Shown: positions 16,077-25,018, counted from the first letter of the stretch. The stretch is DNA of 64,000 bases from Pseudomonadota bacterium (GCA_016201105.1 JACQDN010000049.1:1-64000); one strand, 5' to 3'. Notes: generated from the sequence alone by a model not told the origin. Program-made: numbers and translations.

Positions 16077-16757
16077 ATGGCGCTCAAGGGCAAGATGATC
16101 AAAATGAAGATGGGCGACGGCGCCGAGATCGGCGTCTATCACGTCGACGCGCAAGGCAAGCGCCGCGGCGGCTTGGTGCTCATCCAGGAGATCTTCGGCG
16201 TCACCGAGCACATCATGGAACTGTGCGACGGCTACGCGGCCGACGGTTACGAAGTGCTGGGGCCCGCACTTTACGATCGCGAGGAGCCCAACTTCCAGGC
16301 CACCTATTCGCCGGAGGATATTCAGAAGGCGATCAAGATCGCGCGCGGCGAGCATCCCTTCGATCTTTCCGTGCAGGACACGCAAGTGTGCATCAACGCG
16401 CTGAAGAGCAAGGGCCCGGTGTTCATCACCGGCTATTGCTACGGCGGCACGGTGACGTGGGCGGCCGCGTGCAAGTGCGACGGGCTGGCGGCCGCGTCAG
16501 GCTATTACGGCGGGCAGATTCCCCAGATGGCGGAATGGAAGCCGAAATGCCCGACCATCCTGCATTTCGGCGAACACGACCACGGCATCCCCAAGGAAGG
16601 CGTCGACAAGGTGCAGAAGCTGCATCCCGAGGTGAAAGTGTTCGTCTACAACGCCGGCCACGGCTTCAACTCCGACCGCCGCACCGACTACAACGAAGCC
16701 TGCGCCAAGCTCGCACGCGAACGCACGCTGGAATTGTTCCGGGCGAATGGGGGCTGA
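16077..16757 (+). CDS. Dienelactone hydrolase-family protein
   Basis: Alpha/beta hydrolase of 226 residues with a cysteine nucleophile in ITGYCYGG and the Asp and His of the triad in GEHDHGIP and NAGHGFNSD. The family includes carboxymethylenebutenolidase, but no aromatic degradation gene is nearby, so the natural substrate is open. The start is the ATG after CGGAGG, one base after the lipoprotein stop. Confidence 0.88.
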   Translation: MALKGKMIKMKMGDGAEIGVYHVDAQGKRRGGLVLIQEIFGVTEHIMELCDGYAADGYEVLGPALYDREEPNFQATYSPEDIQKAIKIARGEHPFDLSVQDTQVCINALKSKGPVFITGYCYGGTVTWAAACKCDGLAAASGYYGGQIPQMAEWKPKCPTILHFGEHDHGIPKEGVDKVQKLHPEVKVFVYNAGHGFNSDRRTDYNEACAKLARERTLELFRANGG

Positions 16758-17286
16758 CGGATTGGTCGGGCTCTTTCACGTCAGTGAAGAGCCGGACATC
16801 CAGCTCTTCGAGCCAAGGCCTCCGCCCTCACCCGATGCTGGCGTGACCGGCGACGCCGTCTGGGCAATCGACGAAGATCATCTGCCGAACTACCTGCTGC
16901 CGCGCGATTGTCGGCGGGTGACGTATGCTATCGGGCCAAACACATCAGTGGACGATGTCGCGCGTTATTGCGATGATGCCAACGCGAAGCGCTTTCTCGT
17001 GCTGGAGGAAAAACTGGCGGCAGCGGATCGACCGAGTGACACTCCATATCTACGAGCTGCCCGGCGCGCCGTTTTAACTCGTCGACAGTTCGGCTGGCTA
17101 CCACATCTCGCACGCCGCAGTCGCACCAGTCGCGGTCCGCATCTTGCGCAAGCCATTGGGGAAATAGCGACCAGAGGCTGCTCTGTGCGCTTTTTCGAAA
17201 GTATCTCGCCGCTGCGCGACGCTGTCACGAAGTCGAGTCTCGACTATTCGATCATTCGAATGCGCAATGCCGCAAGGAAAGAGTGA
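16747..17286 (+). pseudogene. DUF6886-family gene with compensating frameshifts
   Basis: The start (GLFHVSEEPDIQLFEPRP, AIDEDHLPNYLLPRDC) and the end (ISPLRDAVTKSSLDYSIIRMRNA) match the DUF6886 family as I remember it, but the middle in this frame does not. The family-like middle (VTLHIYELPGAPF, AGYHISHAAVAP) appears in another frame. It is entered at a run of five A near 17010 that would need four, and left at a run of four G near 17157 that would need five. A TAA at 17075-17077 interrupts it. The continuous 179-codon frame is therefore probably an accident of two opposite indels. It begins inside the end of the dienelactone hydrolase gene. Confidence 0.6.
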
Positions 17287-17319
17287 CTACGTTTGATTCG
17301 AGAAGAGCGGCACCGCGGC

Positions 17320-18027
17320 CTATAGAGGACGTCCCGTCTTCACGTCGCGTTCTTGTATCCGAGCAATCGTCGCAACAAGAGGACCAGGAAATCGTCTTTC
17401 TAAGCGAATTGCTGACGCAAGTTGCAGGTAGTCGGGAATTTGGAGATCGCCAAATCGATCATCACGAATAAGTACACCTTGCGAAGCGCGGGACAAATTG
17501 TACACCATCAGTTGGAATGGACAGGCCCAAAAGCACCCATAGACGAAGCCAACATCAAGTGATTGCCACGGGCCCATTTCACTAACTACGTCAGATCCAG
17601 CAACCTTCTCTGCCTCGGATTCGAACATCCAGTGCCGTATTGCGTTGCGATTCGGTTGCTTCATTTCCACGTCTCGATAGCGCGGTACGTAGATTTCGGC
17701 AGGACAAAAGCCTTCAGCGCTAGGCACTTCACCGCCAATATCGCGACATTCCGGAAGGCTCATAACGCGCGTGCAAGTTTCATCGGCGGAATACAGCGCG
17801 TACCATTTTCCATCTTGCTCAAACGGTTCAAAGGTCTGCGCCCCAAGATTGCAATAGGGCCGCTTGTAGGCTCCGATTTCCGTACCGGATTGGAAAATGC
17901 GAACTTCGTCATCCGTCCAATTGGATGCGGGGCGTTCGTCATTTGTCAGCGCGTAAAAAGGCCGAGCCGCGTCACCAGCCCGTCTCGGCAACAAATCGAA
18001 AAATTGCTGATACTTGTCGTGCGTCAC
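17320..18027 (-). CDS. Unknown protein, 235 residues
   Basis: Not recognised. A GTG start overlaps the aldolase stop as GTGA, so translation may be coupled. The protein is soluble by eye, rich in Asp, Glu and aromatic residues, and has several Cys (KRPYCNLGAQ, DETCTRVMSLPEC, GFCPAEIYVPR, CFWACPF). The base composition looks more AT-rich than its neighbours, and it lies beside a decayed gene, which suggests acquisition by transfer. No signal peptide is visible. Confidence 0.6.
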   Translation of the reverse strand: MTHDKYQQFFDLLPRRAGDAARPFYALTNDERPASNWTDDEVRIFQSGTEIGAYKRPYCNLGAQTFEPFEQDGKWYALYSADETCTRVMSLPECRDIGGEVPSAEGFCPAEIYVPRYRDVEMKQPNRNAIRHWMFESEAEKVAGSDVVSEMGPWQSLDVGFVYGCFWACPFQLMVYNLSRASQGVLIRDDRFGDLQIPDYLQLASAIRLERRFPGPLVATIARIQERDVKTGRPL

Positions 18028-20084
18028 CGCATCGCTGCTTCGATGTTGCCGCCGTCGACGGTGATGACGCCGGCGGTCGTCTTTTCGGCGTGGGCGAGAT
18101 AGACGAAGGCTTCGGCGACTTCGTCGGCATAGACCTCGCGGCCCAGAAGATTGCCGCCCATATATTGCGACTCCGAGACGCCACGCGCTTTGGCGCGGGC
18201 AGCCACCATGTCGTCGGTCAGAAGGCCTGAGCGGATGCGGTCGGCGTTTACGGCGTTGGCGCGGATGCCGTCCTTGCCGTGATCGAGCGCGTATTGGCGC
18301 ACCAGGAAGAGCGTCGCCGCCTTCGGCAAGCCGTAAGGTCCGAAATCTTTCCCGGGATTCACCGCCTGTTTGGAGGTGTTGAACAGCAGGCAGCCATAGG
18401 TGCCTTGCGCCTTCATCAGGCGCACGGCGTTCTGCGCCACGCTTTGATGGGCGAAGAAGTTGAGCTCGAAGCTCTGGCGCAAGGTCTCGTCGTCGACGCT
18501 GCCGATATTGCCCTGCCAGGCCGCGCCGGCGTTGGAGACAAGGATGTCGACGCCGCCGAAGGTTTCGGCGATCTTGTCGAAGGCCGCGCGTACGTCGTCA
18601 GGCTTGGTCACGTCGCAGGCGAGCGCCAGCGCCTTGCCGCCGATCTGCTTGGCGACCGCTTTCGCGGCTTCGAGATCGCGATCGAGCACGGCAACTTCGG
18701 CGCCTTCCTTCGCCATGGCGCGCGCCGTGGCCGCGCCGATGCCGGAACCACCGCCGGTGACGGCGCAGACCTGGCGCGCCAGAACCTTCTCCACCGCTTT
18801 GCCGAGCTTGGCCTGCTCCAGCGACCAGTATTCCACGTCGAACATGTCTGCTTCGGAAATGCAGCGATATTCGCCGATGGCTTCGGCATCGGCGATCACT
18901 TCGACGGTGTTCTCGGCGATATCGGCGGCGATGGCGGCATCCTTGGCGCTGGCGCCGAGGCCGAAGAGGCCGACGCCGGGCACGAGGACGACGCGCGGGA
19001 GGGAATCGAACTCTTTCTTCTTCGGCTCCGCGCGTGCGTTGTTGCGGGCGAAATAGGCGTGATAGTGCGCGACGAATTTTTCGACCGCCGCCTTCACCGT
19101 CGCCTGCCACTCGTCGAGCTTGTCTTGTTCCGGCGCAGGCACCAGCAGCGGCCAGTTCTTGGTGCGGATGGTGTGATCGGGCGTCACGACACCGGTCTGA
19201 CTGTAGCGCGCGACATCCTTGCCGTTCACGTAGCTCAGGATCGCGGGCGACGTGCGGAAGCAGAGGATCTGGCGCTTCACCGTGCCCGCCATCTCGTTCT
19301 TTTCCAGCGCCACGGCGCCGCGCAAGATCGGCGCGATGTCGGCGACACGCGCGAGCGATTTCGGCAACGAAGCCTGCGCCAAGGACTTGCGGCCCTGGCG
19401 ATGCAGACGCTCTTCGGCCATCGAGACGAATTCGATCATGCGCTCGTAGGCGGTCTTCGCATCGTCGGCGAAGGTGAAAATGCCGTGCTGCAGCAGCACG
19501 AGGCCTTGCACCTTGGGATGCTTCGCGAACACCTCGGCGACGCTCTTGGCCAGCGCAAAACCAGGAATGGTGTAGGGCACATAGGCGACGCGATCGCCAT
19601 AGACCTCGCGCACCACCTTCTCGCCGTCCGGCTGATCGGTCAGCGACAGCACAGCAGTGGAATGGGTGTGATCGATGAATTTATGCGGCAGGAAGGCGTG
19701 CAGCAGCGTCTCGACGGACGGATTGGGCGCGGAGGAATCCAGCAAATTGATGCGCTGGTAGTTGACCATGTCTTCATCGCTGAGCCTAGGCAGCGCGAGC
19801 AGCTTTTGCAGCGGCGCGAGCTTCACAGCCGGCAATCCCTGCGGCTCGATATTGCCCATGTCCCAGCCCGAACCCTTGACGCAAATGACGTCGACGTCTT
19901 CGCCGAGGAGGTCCTTGGTTTTGGTCTTCACCGACGTGTTGCCGCCGCCGTGCAGCACGAGCTTGGGATCGCCGCCCAGCAGACGCGTCGTATAGGTGCG
20001 CAACGCCAGATCCGCATTCACGCCTTTGGGCGCGTAGTGCGAGATGAAGTCGTCGGCGTCTTTATCGGACCAGCGGGATTTCAT
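18024..20084 (-). CDS. Bifunctional class II aldolase/short-chain dehydrogenase (RhaD-like)
   Basis: Fusion of 686 residues. The N-terminal class II aldolase/adducin-type domain has LHGGGNTSVK, the likely zinc histidines in FIDHTHSTA (H139, H141) and LLQHGIFTF (H200). The C-terminal SDR domain has TGGGSGIG at 443-450, SNAG and the YGLPK catalytic pair Y584/K588. Known relatives cleave rhamnulose 1-phosphate to DHAP and lactaldehyde and oxidise the latter. No other rhamnose gene is present; instead the gene belongs to the apt-mtnA transcript, which points to methylthioribulose 1-phosphate or a related deoxypentulose phosphate as the substrate (inference). The start overlaps the upstream gene by ATGA. 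Confidence 0.9.
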   Translation of the reverse strand: MKSRWSDKDADDFISHYAPKGVNADLALRTYTTRLLGGDPKLVLHGGGNTSVKTKTKDLLGEDVDVICVKGSGWDMGNIEPQGLPAVKLAPLQKLLALPRLSDEDMVNYQRINLLDSSAPNPSVETLLHAFLPHKFIDHTHSTAVLSLTDQPDGEKVVREVYGDRVAYVPYTIPGFALAKSVAEVFAKHPKVQGLVLLQHGIFTFADDAKTAYERMIEFVSMAEERLHRQGRKSLAQASLPKSLARVADIAPILRGAVALEKNEMAGTVKRQILCFRTSPAILSYVNGKDVARYSQTGVVTPDHTIRTKNWPLLVPAPEQDKLDEWQATVKAAVEKFVAHYHAYFARNNARAEPKKKEFDSLPRVVLVPGVGLFGLGASAKDAAIAADIAENTVEVIADAEAIGEYRCISEADMFDVEYWSLEQAKLGKAVEKVLARQVCAVTGGGSGIGAATARAMAKEGAEVAVLDRDLEAAKAVAKQIGGKALALACDVTKPDDVRAAFDKIAETFGGVDILVSNAGAAWQGNIGSVDDETLRQSFELNFFAHQSVAQNAVRLMKAQGTYGCLLFNTSKQAVNPGKDFGPYGLPKAATLFLVRQYALDHGKDGIRANAVNADRIRSGLLTDDMVAARAKARGVSESQYMGGNLLGREVYADEVAEAFVYLAHAEKTTAGVITVDGGNIEAAMR

Positions 20085-20338
20085 GAAGACATCTTCCGAG
20101 TGATGAAGCGGGGCACGAAATACAACGCGCCGCTCACAAGAACAATTCCGACGAATGGCAAGAAAAAAGCCATTCCTATCAGGGGGCCGGCAGCGCTCCA
20201 CTGGATTGCGCCGGTCTGAGTGTCGACAAACTCTCCCTGGGGATTGTGGTCGAACGCCATGATACCGACAACCATGGCAATGAGCAGACCCATCAGTGAT
20301 CCCACGATCAATGTCGCAATCAGCCAGTTTCGCCGCAT
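20081..20338 (-). CDS. Small two-helix membrane protein
   Basis: Unrecognised 85-residue protein with two clear membrane helices, near residues 6-28 and 49-75, and a short polar loop between them (DHNPQGEFVDTQTGA). It is placed four bases after mtnA and overlaps the aldolase start by ATGA, so it is firmly in the apt-mtnA-aldolase transcript. It could be an exporter subunit or membrane anchor for the pathway, but the sequence does not say. Confidence 0.7.
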   Translation of the reverse strand: MRRNWLIATLIVGSLMGLLIAMVVGIMAFDHNPQGEFVDTQTGAIQWSAAGPLIGMAFFLPFVGIVLVSGALYFVPRFITRKMSS

Positions 20339-20342
20339 CGGG

Positions 20343-21428
20343 TCAAACTTCCGGAAACAGCGATCGCAGGCCTTTTTTGCTCGCCTCGCAGAGCCCGCGC
20401 TCGGTGATGAAACCGGTCACCAGCCGCGCCGGGGTGACGTCGAAACCGGGATTGGCAGCGGGTGAGCCTGGCGCCGCGATTTCGACCGTCGCCAAGGCCC
20501 CGGACGGCGTGCGCCCCGTCATTTTCAAGAGTTCGTCGGCGGAGCGTTCTTCGATGGGGATCGCATCGCCGGATTTCAACGTCCAGTCGATGGTGGACGA
20601 CGGCAGCGCGACATAAAACGGCACGCGATTGTCCGCCGCCGCCAGCGCTTTGGGGTACGTGCCGATCTTGTTGGCGACGTCGCCATTCGCCGTCACGCGA
20701 TCGGTGCCGACGATGCAGAGATCGACTTTCTTCTGGCGCATGTAAAGCCCACCGGCATTGTCGGCGATGATGGTGTGCGGCACGCCGTGACTGCCCAGTT
20801 CGAATGCTGTGAGCGAGGCGCCCTGGTTGCGCGGGCGGGTTTCATCCACCCAGACATGCAGCTTGATGCCTTCGTCGTGCGCCATATAGACAGCCGCCAG
20901 TGCCGTGCCCCAGTCGACGCAAGCAAGCCAACCCGCGTTGCAATGGGTGAGCACATTCAGAGTTTCGTCTGGTTTCTTTTTCGCCGCGGCTTCACGGAAG
21001 ATCTTGAGACCGTGTTCGCCGATGGAGCGGCAGGTCTCGACATCTTCGTCGCAGAGCTTTGCGGCTTCCGTCCACGCGAGCGCTGCGCGCGTCTCGCGCG
21101 GCTGGTTGCGCAGTGCATCGCGCATGCGCTTCAGGGCCCAATGCAGATTGATGGCGGTGGGACGCGTCTCCAGCAGGAGGTCGTGCGCACGCTCGAGGTT
21201 TTCATCCGAGGGATCTTCGCGCATGGCGAGCGCGATACCGTAAGCGGCCGCTGCACCGATCAGCGGCGCACCGCGCACGACCATGGCCCGGATGGCATTG
21301 GCGCAATCGGACGCGCTCTTCAGCGTGCGGGTGCGGAATTCATGCGGCAGCTTGGTCTGATCGATAACCTCAACCGCGTTCTCACTGATCGGCCAGATCG
21401 TGCGATAAGCTTTGCCGGAAATCTTCAA
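20343..21428 (-). CDS. mtnA: S-methyl-5-thioribose-1-phosphate isomerase
   Basis: Converts methylthioribose 1-phosphate to methylthioribulose 1-phosphate. The 361-residue protein has the conserved [15 protein letters not shown], the catalytic cysteine region [16 protein letters not shown] and the catalytic Asp in [17 protein letters not shown]. The start is a TTG two bases after the apt stop, with GAGGGG as ribosome-binding site; the longer open frame upstream is antisense-like. No mtnB, mtnC, mtnD or mtnE is in the window, so the product may not go through the universal methionine salvage pathway. Confidence 0.93.
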   Translation of the reverse strand: MKISGKAYRTIWPISENAVEVIDQTKLPHEFRTRTLKSASDCANAIRAMVVRGAPLIGAAAAYGIALAMREDPSDENLERAHDLLLETRPTAINLHWALKRMRDALRNQPRETRAALAWTEAAKLCDEDVETCRSIGEHGLKIFREAAAKKKPDETLNVLTHCNAGWLACVDWGTALAAVYMAHDEGIKLHVWVDETRPRNQGASLTAFELGSHGVPHTIIADNAGGLYMRQKKVDLCIVGTDRVTANGDVANKIGTYPKALAAADNRVPFYVALPSSTIDWTLKSGDAIPIEERSADELLKMTGRTPSGALATVEIAAPGSPAANPGFDVTPARLVTGFITERGLCEASKKGLRSLFPEV

Positions 21429-21430
21429 TG

Positions 21431-21958
21431 TCAGTGCCCCTCGAACGCCACCAAGGTCGTCACGTCTTTGCCGAGGGCGCGGATCTTGTCGGCGCCGCCG
21501 AGCTCGGGCAGATCGATTACAAACGAACAACCCACCACTTTGGCGCCGGCCCGCTCCAGCAATTTTATGGCCGCGAAACAGGTCCCCCCCGTGGCGATGA
21601 GATCGTCCACGATGATGACGCTTTCGCCCTTCTTCAAGGCGTCGGCGTGGATCTCCACCCGGTCCTTGCCGTATTCCAGATCGTAGTCCTCGCCGATCAC
21701 CGTGTGCGGCAGCTTTCCCTTCTTGCGCACCGGTACGAAGCCGACGGATAGCTGATGGGCCACGGCGCCGCCCAGGATGAAGCCGCGTGCCTCGATGCCC
21801 ACGACCTTGTCGATGCGCACGCCCGCATAGGGCTGCACCAGCTCGTCCACCGCGCGGCGGAAGGCCCGCGCGTTGCCCAGAAGCGTAGTGATATCGCGAA
21901 ACTGGATTCCCTTTTTGGGGTAATCGGGAATGGTGCGGATGACAGTTTTGAAATCCAT
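21431..21958 (-). CDS. apt: Adenine phosphoribosyltransferase
   Basis: Converts adenine and PRPP to AMP. The 175-residue protein has [15 protein letters not shown], the [12 protein letters not shown] loop and the PRPP motif [13 protein letters not shown]. The start is the ATG giving [14 protein letters not shown], the normal family start. It is the first gene of the apt-mtnA-membrane protein-aldolase transcript and would recycle the adenine released by MtnP. Confidence 0.95.
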   Translation of the reverse strand: MDFKTVIRTIPDYPKKGIQFRDITTLLGNARAFRRAVDELVQPYAGVRIDKVVGIEARGFILGGAVAHQLSVGFVPVRKKGKLPHTVIGEDYDLEYGKDRVEIHADALKKGESVIIVDDLIATGGTCFAAIKLLERAGAKVVGCSFVIDLPELGGADKIRALGKDVTTLVAFEGH

Positions 21959-22086
21959 GGGGTCCTCGCGAAGGCAGGCAGCCGGGCTTACAAAGGAGGG
22001 CTTTCGCACCGATTCCCCAATCCGGTCAAGCAAACGCCACGATCCGCTTCAACACTCGGTTTTGTCGCATCGAAGGGCTCAAAAGT

Positions 22087-23862
22087 GTGACGCTTCCTCG
22101 CGCCAATTTGGCAGGCTCCGAACTGGCCGCTGTTCTGGCGCCGCGCCGCTTTCCCGAGAAGAGCGTTCCCTCGCGTTTTTCCGCGCTTGTGTTCGACGCC
22201 AAGGTGGCGGTGTTCCGAGCCCGGCGCCTGATTGTGGATAGCTGGAGCGGCCCCGTTCGGTTGGCGAAAGGCGCGGCGGGCGAATTTACAATTCCGCATG
22301 CGGAATCGCGCACGCCCTTGTGGAGCGATGCGCGCACCTCGGAACGCGCGATGCAGCTGGGCAAGGTCCACAATCTGCGCCGCGCCGCGCGGGTGTTGGA
22401 CGGCGCGGTGCTGACGCCCGGTGCCGTGTTCAGCTTCTGGAAGCAGCTCGGCAAAACTTCGCGCGCCCGCGGTTTCGCGACGGGACGCATGCTGAAAGAA
22501 GGCTGCCTCGTGCCGGCGACCGGCGGCGGCCTCTGCCAGCTTTCCAACGCGCTCTACGACGTTGCGCTGAGGGCCGGATGCGAAATCGTGGAGCGTCACG
22601 GCCATTCGCGGCTGGTACCTGGCTCTGCCGCCATGACCGGCCGCGACGCGACGATCGCGTGGAACTATGTGGACCTGAGATTTCGTAGCGCACGGCCCCT
22701 GATGCTGCGCGTGGCGCTGGATCGTGAATCGCTCATCGTGCGCCTGACGGGATACGACGATCGCGCAATTGCCGAACGGCGTCTCTCCACTCCCGAAGAC
22801 AGGCGTCCGGAAGCCGCGAGCTGCGGCGACTGTCAGAAAACCCAATGTTTCCGGCACGAAACGGTACATGTCCCGGCAGGACATCGTGCTTATCTGGTAG
22901 ATGACTATTGGCCGGAATTTGAGCGCTACATTCAAGAAATCAGGGACGAACGCGATGTCTTGTGCGTGCCCATTGACGGCGCGCGCTGGAAACTGGAGCG
23001 CTATCGCTGGAAGCCGGACGGTTTTTCACAGGTTCGCCGCGCCACGCTGCAAACACTGCTGCGCAGCTGGAAGTCGCGACGCCTGGCGCAGCAAGGGCCG
23101 GCGCGGCGCCAGGCAGAGCTCGACGCAGCCGACGCTTTGGCGGGATGCTACGCCACAGCGCTCGGACCCGAGGTCACGGATGTATGCATCACCCAATCGT
23201 TGTTGCCCATGCTGTGGCGCGACGGCCATCTCGCAGGACGGCGATTTCGCGTGCTGATGCAGCGTTTGCCGATGGCGGAGATTCAGGCGCGGCTTGACAC
23301 AGCGGCGCGCGCGCATCCTGAGCGCAAAACGCTATCCGATTTCCGCGCCGACCCGGCGCTGATCGCGCTCGAAAGCGAGGCGCTGGCGGCCGCGGATGCC
23401 GTCGTCACACCGCATACCGAGATTGCGGCACTGTTCGGCGAACGGGCGATCAAACTCAATTGGGTGATGCCGCTCACCACCAAACTAGAGCGTGCACCCG
23501 TGCCCCGCCGCATTGCTTTCGTCGGTCCAACCATCGCGCGCAAAGGCGCCTACGAATTGCGCGAAGCCGCGAAGGCGCTTGATCTGGAAGTTGTCCTGCT
23601 CGGCAGCGAACTCGAAGGCGATGGTTTCTGGAACGGCGTGCGGGTCTTGCGCGCGGATGGACACGACTGGATGCGCACCATCTGCGCCGTCGTTCAGCCT
23701 GCTCTGCTGGAGGAAAAACCGCGGACACTGCTGGCGGCCCGGGCTCAAGGGATTCCTGTCATCGCAACACGTGCGTGCGGACTGGATGACGCGGATGGGG
23801 TGACGATTGTTCCGGAGAGTGATGTTACGGCGCTTACCGCCGCAATCCGCCGCACAATCTAA
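22087..23862 (+). CDS. VanW-domain protein fused to a glycosyltransferase-like domain
   Basis: 591 residues from a GTG start. Residues 75-225 form a VanW domain (LTPGAVFSFWKQLGKTSRAR, ATGGGLCQLSNALYDVALRA, RHGHSRLVPG). Next comes a cysteine cluster C246-x2-C249-x4-C254 in SCGDCQKTQC. Residues about 435-590 look like the C-terminal half of a GT4-type glycosyltransferase: VVTPHTEIAALFG, RRIAFVGPTIARKGAYELRE, a PALLEEKPRTLLAARAQGIP donor-site-like segment and VIATRACG. VanW proteins have no established enzymatic role. No signal peptide is seen. It is divergent from apt and convergent with mtnP; function unknown. Confidence 0.75.
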   Translation: MTLPRANLAGSELAAVLAPRRFPEKSVPSRFSALVFDAKVAVFRARRLIVDSWSGPVRLAKGAAGEFTIPHAESRTPLWSDARTSERAMQLGKVHNLRRAARVLDGAVLTPGAVFSFWKQLGKTSRARGFATGRMLKEGCLVPATGGGLCQLSNALYDVALRAGCEIVERHGHSRLVPGSAAMTGRDATIAWNYVDLRFRSARPLMLRVALDRESLIVRLTGYDDRAIAERRLSTPEDRRPEAASCGDCQKTQCFRHETVHVPAGHRAYLVDDYWPEFERYIQEIRDERDVLCVPIDGARWKLERYRWKPDGFSQVRRATLQTLLRSWKSRRLAQQGPARRQAELDAADALAGCYATALGPEVTDVCITQSLLPMLWRDGHLAGRRFRVLMQRLPMAEIQARLDTAARAHPERKTLSDFRADPALIALESEALAAADAVVTPHTEIAALFGERAIKLNWVMPLTTKLERAPVPRRIAFVGPTIARKGAYELREAAKALDLEVVLLGSELEGDGFWNGVRVLRADGHDWMRTICAVVQPALLEEKPRTLLAARAQGIPVIATRACGLDDADGVTIVPESDVTALTAAIRRTI

Positions 23863-23869
23863 GGAAGAA

Positions 23870-24057
23870 TTCTCACGCGGAGGCGCGGAGCCGCGGAGTA
23901 CGTACCTCTACTACTACCACCCAAAAAACGTCATGGCCGGGCTTGTCCCGGCCACCCAGGAACACCCATGCACAGCGAGATCCTGGGTGGCCGCCACAAG
24001 GGCGGCCATGACGAGTGAAGGGAATTTTCTCTGCGGCTCCGCGGCTCCGCGTGAGAT
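23870..24057. repeat. Composite palindromic element, family 2, copy B (nested)
   Basis: The outer arms TCTCACGCGGAGGCGCGGAG and GGCTCCGCGGCTCCGCGTGAGA enclose the inner palindrome at 23930-24012, which is nearly identical to that of copy A (GTCATGGCCGGGCTTGTCCC at its left end). It fills the gap between the convergent VanW and mtnP genes and ends at the mtnP stop codon. Confidence 0.8.
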
Positions 24058-24933
24058 TCACTTTTTCAGCACGCGACCTGCGACGGCGTCCAGCTTCGCG
24101 AACAAAGCCGGATCGCGCTTTTCGGGGGCGGTGATGAGGGCGGTATCGAGCACGTGCTCGATGCCGAGCGGCGACGGCGTGCGCTCGGGTCCCAGCTTTG
24201 GCGCCGCGCGCATCACCAGCCGTCGCGCATTCTCGGCATTGCCGGTAAGCACCCGGATGACGGTCTCGACCGTCACATGGTCATGGTCGGGATGCCAGCA
24301 ATCGTAGTCCGTGACCATGGCCACCAGCGCGTAGGGAATTTCCGCTTCGCGCGCGAGCTTGGCTTCCGGCATCGCCGTCATGCCGATGACGCTGCAACCC
24401 CACGAGCGGTAGAGATTGGATTCGGCGAGCGTGGAGAACTGCGGGCCTTCCATCGCGAGATAGGTACCACCCTTGGCGCAGGGCACGCCAATCTCTTTCG
24501 CCGATTCATAAAGCGCGTCGGCCAGCTTGGGACAGACCGGATGCGCCAGCGAGACATGCGCCACGAATCCGCGGCCAAAGAAGGTTTTCTCGCGGGCATG
24601 GGTGCGGTCTATGAACTGATCGACGATGACGAAGGCGCCGGGCGCCAATTCCTCCTTGAACGAACCGCAGGCGGAGACCGAAACGATGTCGGTCACGCCC
24701 ACGCGCTTGAGCGCATCGATATTGGCGCGATAGTTGATCGAGGTCGGCGAATGAACATGGCCGCGGCCGTGGCGTGGCAGGAACACCATGTCCACGCCGG
24801 ACAGCGTGCCGCGCAGCACTTCGTCGGACGGCTCGCCCCAGGGGCTTTTCACCCGCTCCCAGCGTGCGTTTTCGAGACCGGCGATGTCGTAGACGCCGCT
24901 ACCGCCGATGATGCCGAGAACGGTTTTTGTCAT
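24058..24933 (-). CDS. mtnP: S-methyl-5'-thioadenosine phosphorylase
   Basis: Splits methylthioadenosine into adenine and methylthioribose 1-phosphate. The 291-residue protein starts with VLGIIGGSGVYDI and has FLPRHGRGHVHSPTSINYRAN in part, plus MEGPQFSTLAESNLYR and VAMVTDYDCWH of the MTA phosphorylase subfamily. Its products feed MtnA and Apt, encoded on the same strand 2 kb downstream beyond the VanW gene. The stop codon abuts a dispersed repeat. Confidence 0.95.
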   Translation of the reverse strand: MTKTVLGIIGGSGVYDIAGLENARWERVKSPWGEPSDEVLRGTLSGVDMVFLPRHGRGHVHSPTSINYRANIDALKRVGVTDIVSVSACGSFKEELAPGAFVIVDQFIDRTHAREKTFFGRGFVAHVSLAHPVCPKLADALYESAKEIGVPCAKGGTYLAMEGPQFSTLAESNLYRSWGCSVIGMTAMPEAKLAREAEIPYALVAMVTDYDCWHPDHDHVTVETVIRVLTGNAENARRLVMRAAPKLGPERTPSPLGIEHVLDTALITAPEKRDPALFAKLDAVAGRVLKK

Positions 24934-24947
24934 GCGCTACCAGAGGT

Positions 24948-25010
24948 CAGGTATCAGGCATCAGGTATCAGAATAATTGCACGCCTGATACCCGATTCCC
25001 GGTCCCTGCC
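24948..25010. repeat. Short direct/inverted repeat (CAGGTATCAGG type)
   Basis: CAGGTATCAGGCATCAGGTATCAG is followed about 15 bases later by the complement CCTGATACC. It lies between petC (stop side) and the mtnP start, so any mtnP promoter lies within or beside it. It resembles the tandem-and-inverted layout of the element at 6346. Confidence 0.55.
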
Positions 25011-25018
25011 GTCTGACG

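Noticed and set aside
18024-20084. Rhamnose catabolic locus
   Set aside because: Only the aldolase/dehydrogenase is present; isomerase, kinase, transporter and regulator genes are missing, and the operon context is methylthioadenosine salvage.
18279-20219. 646-codon open frame opposite the aldolase/dehydrogenase gene
   Set aside because: Arg- and His-rich, no family features, and exactly antisense to a well-supported gene; a by-product of GC-rich codon usage.
23863-24057. Possible structured RNA gene
   Set aside because: The long hairpins are explained by a dispersed repeat with another copy at 4341.
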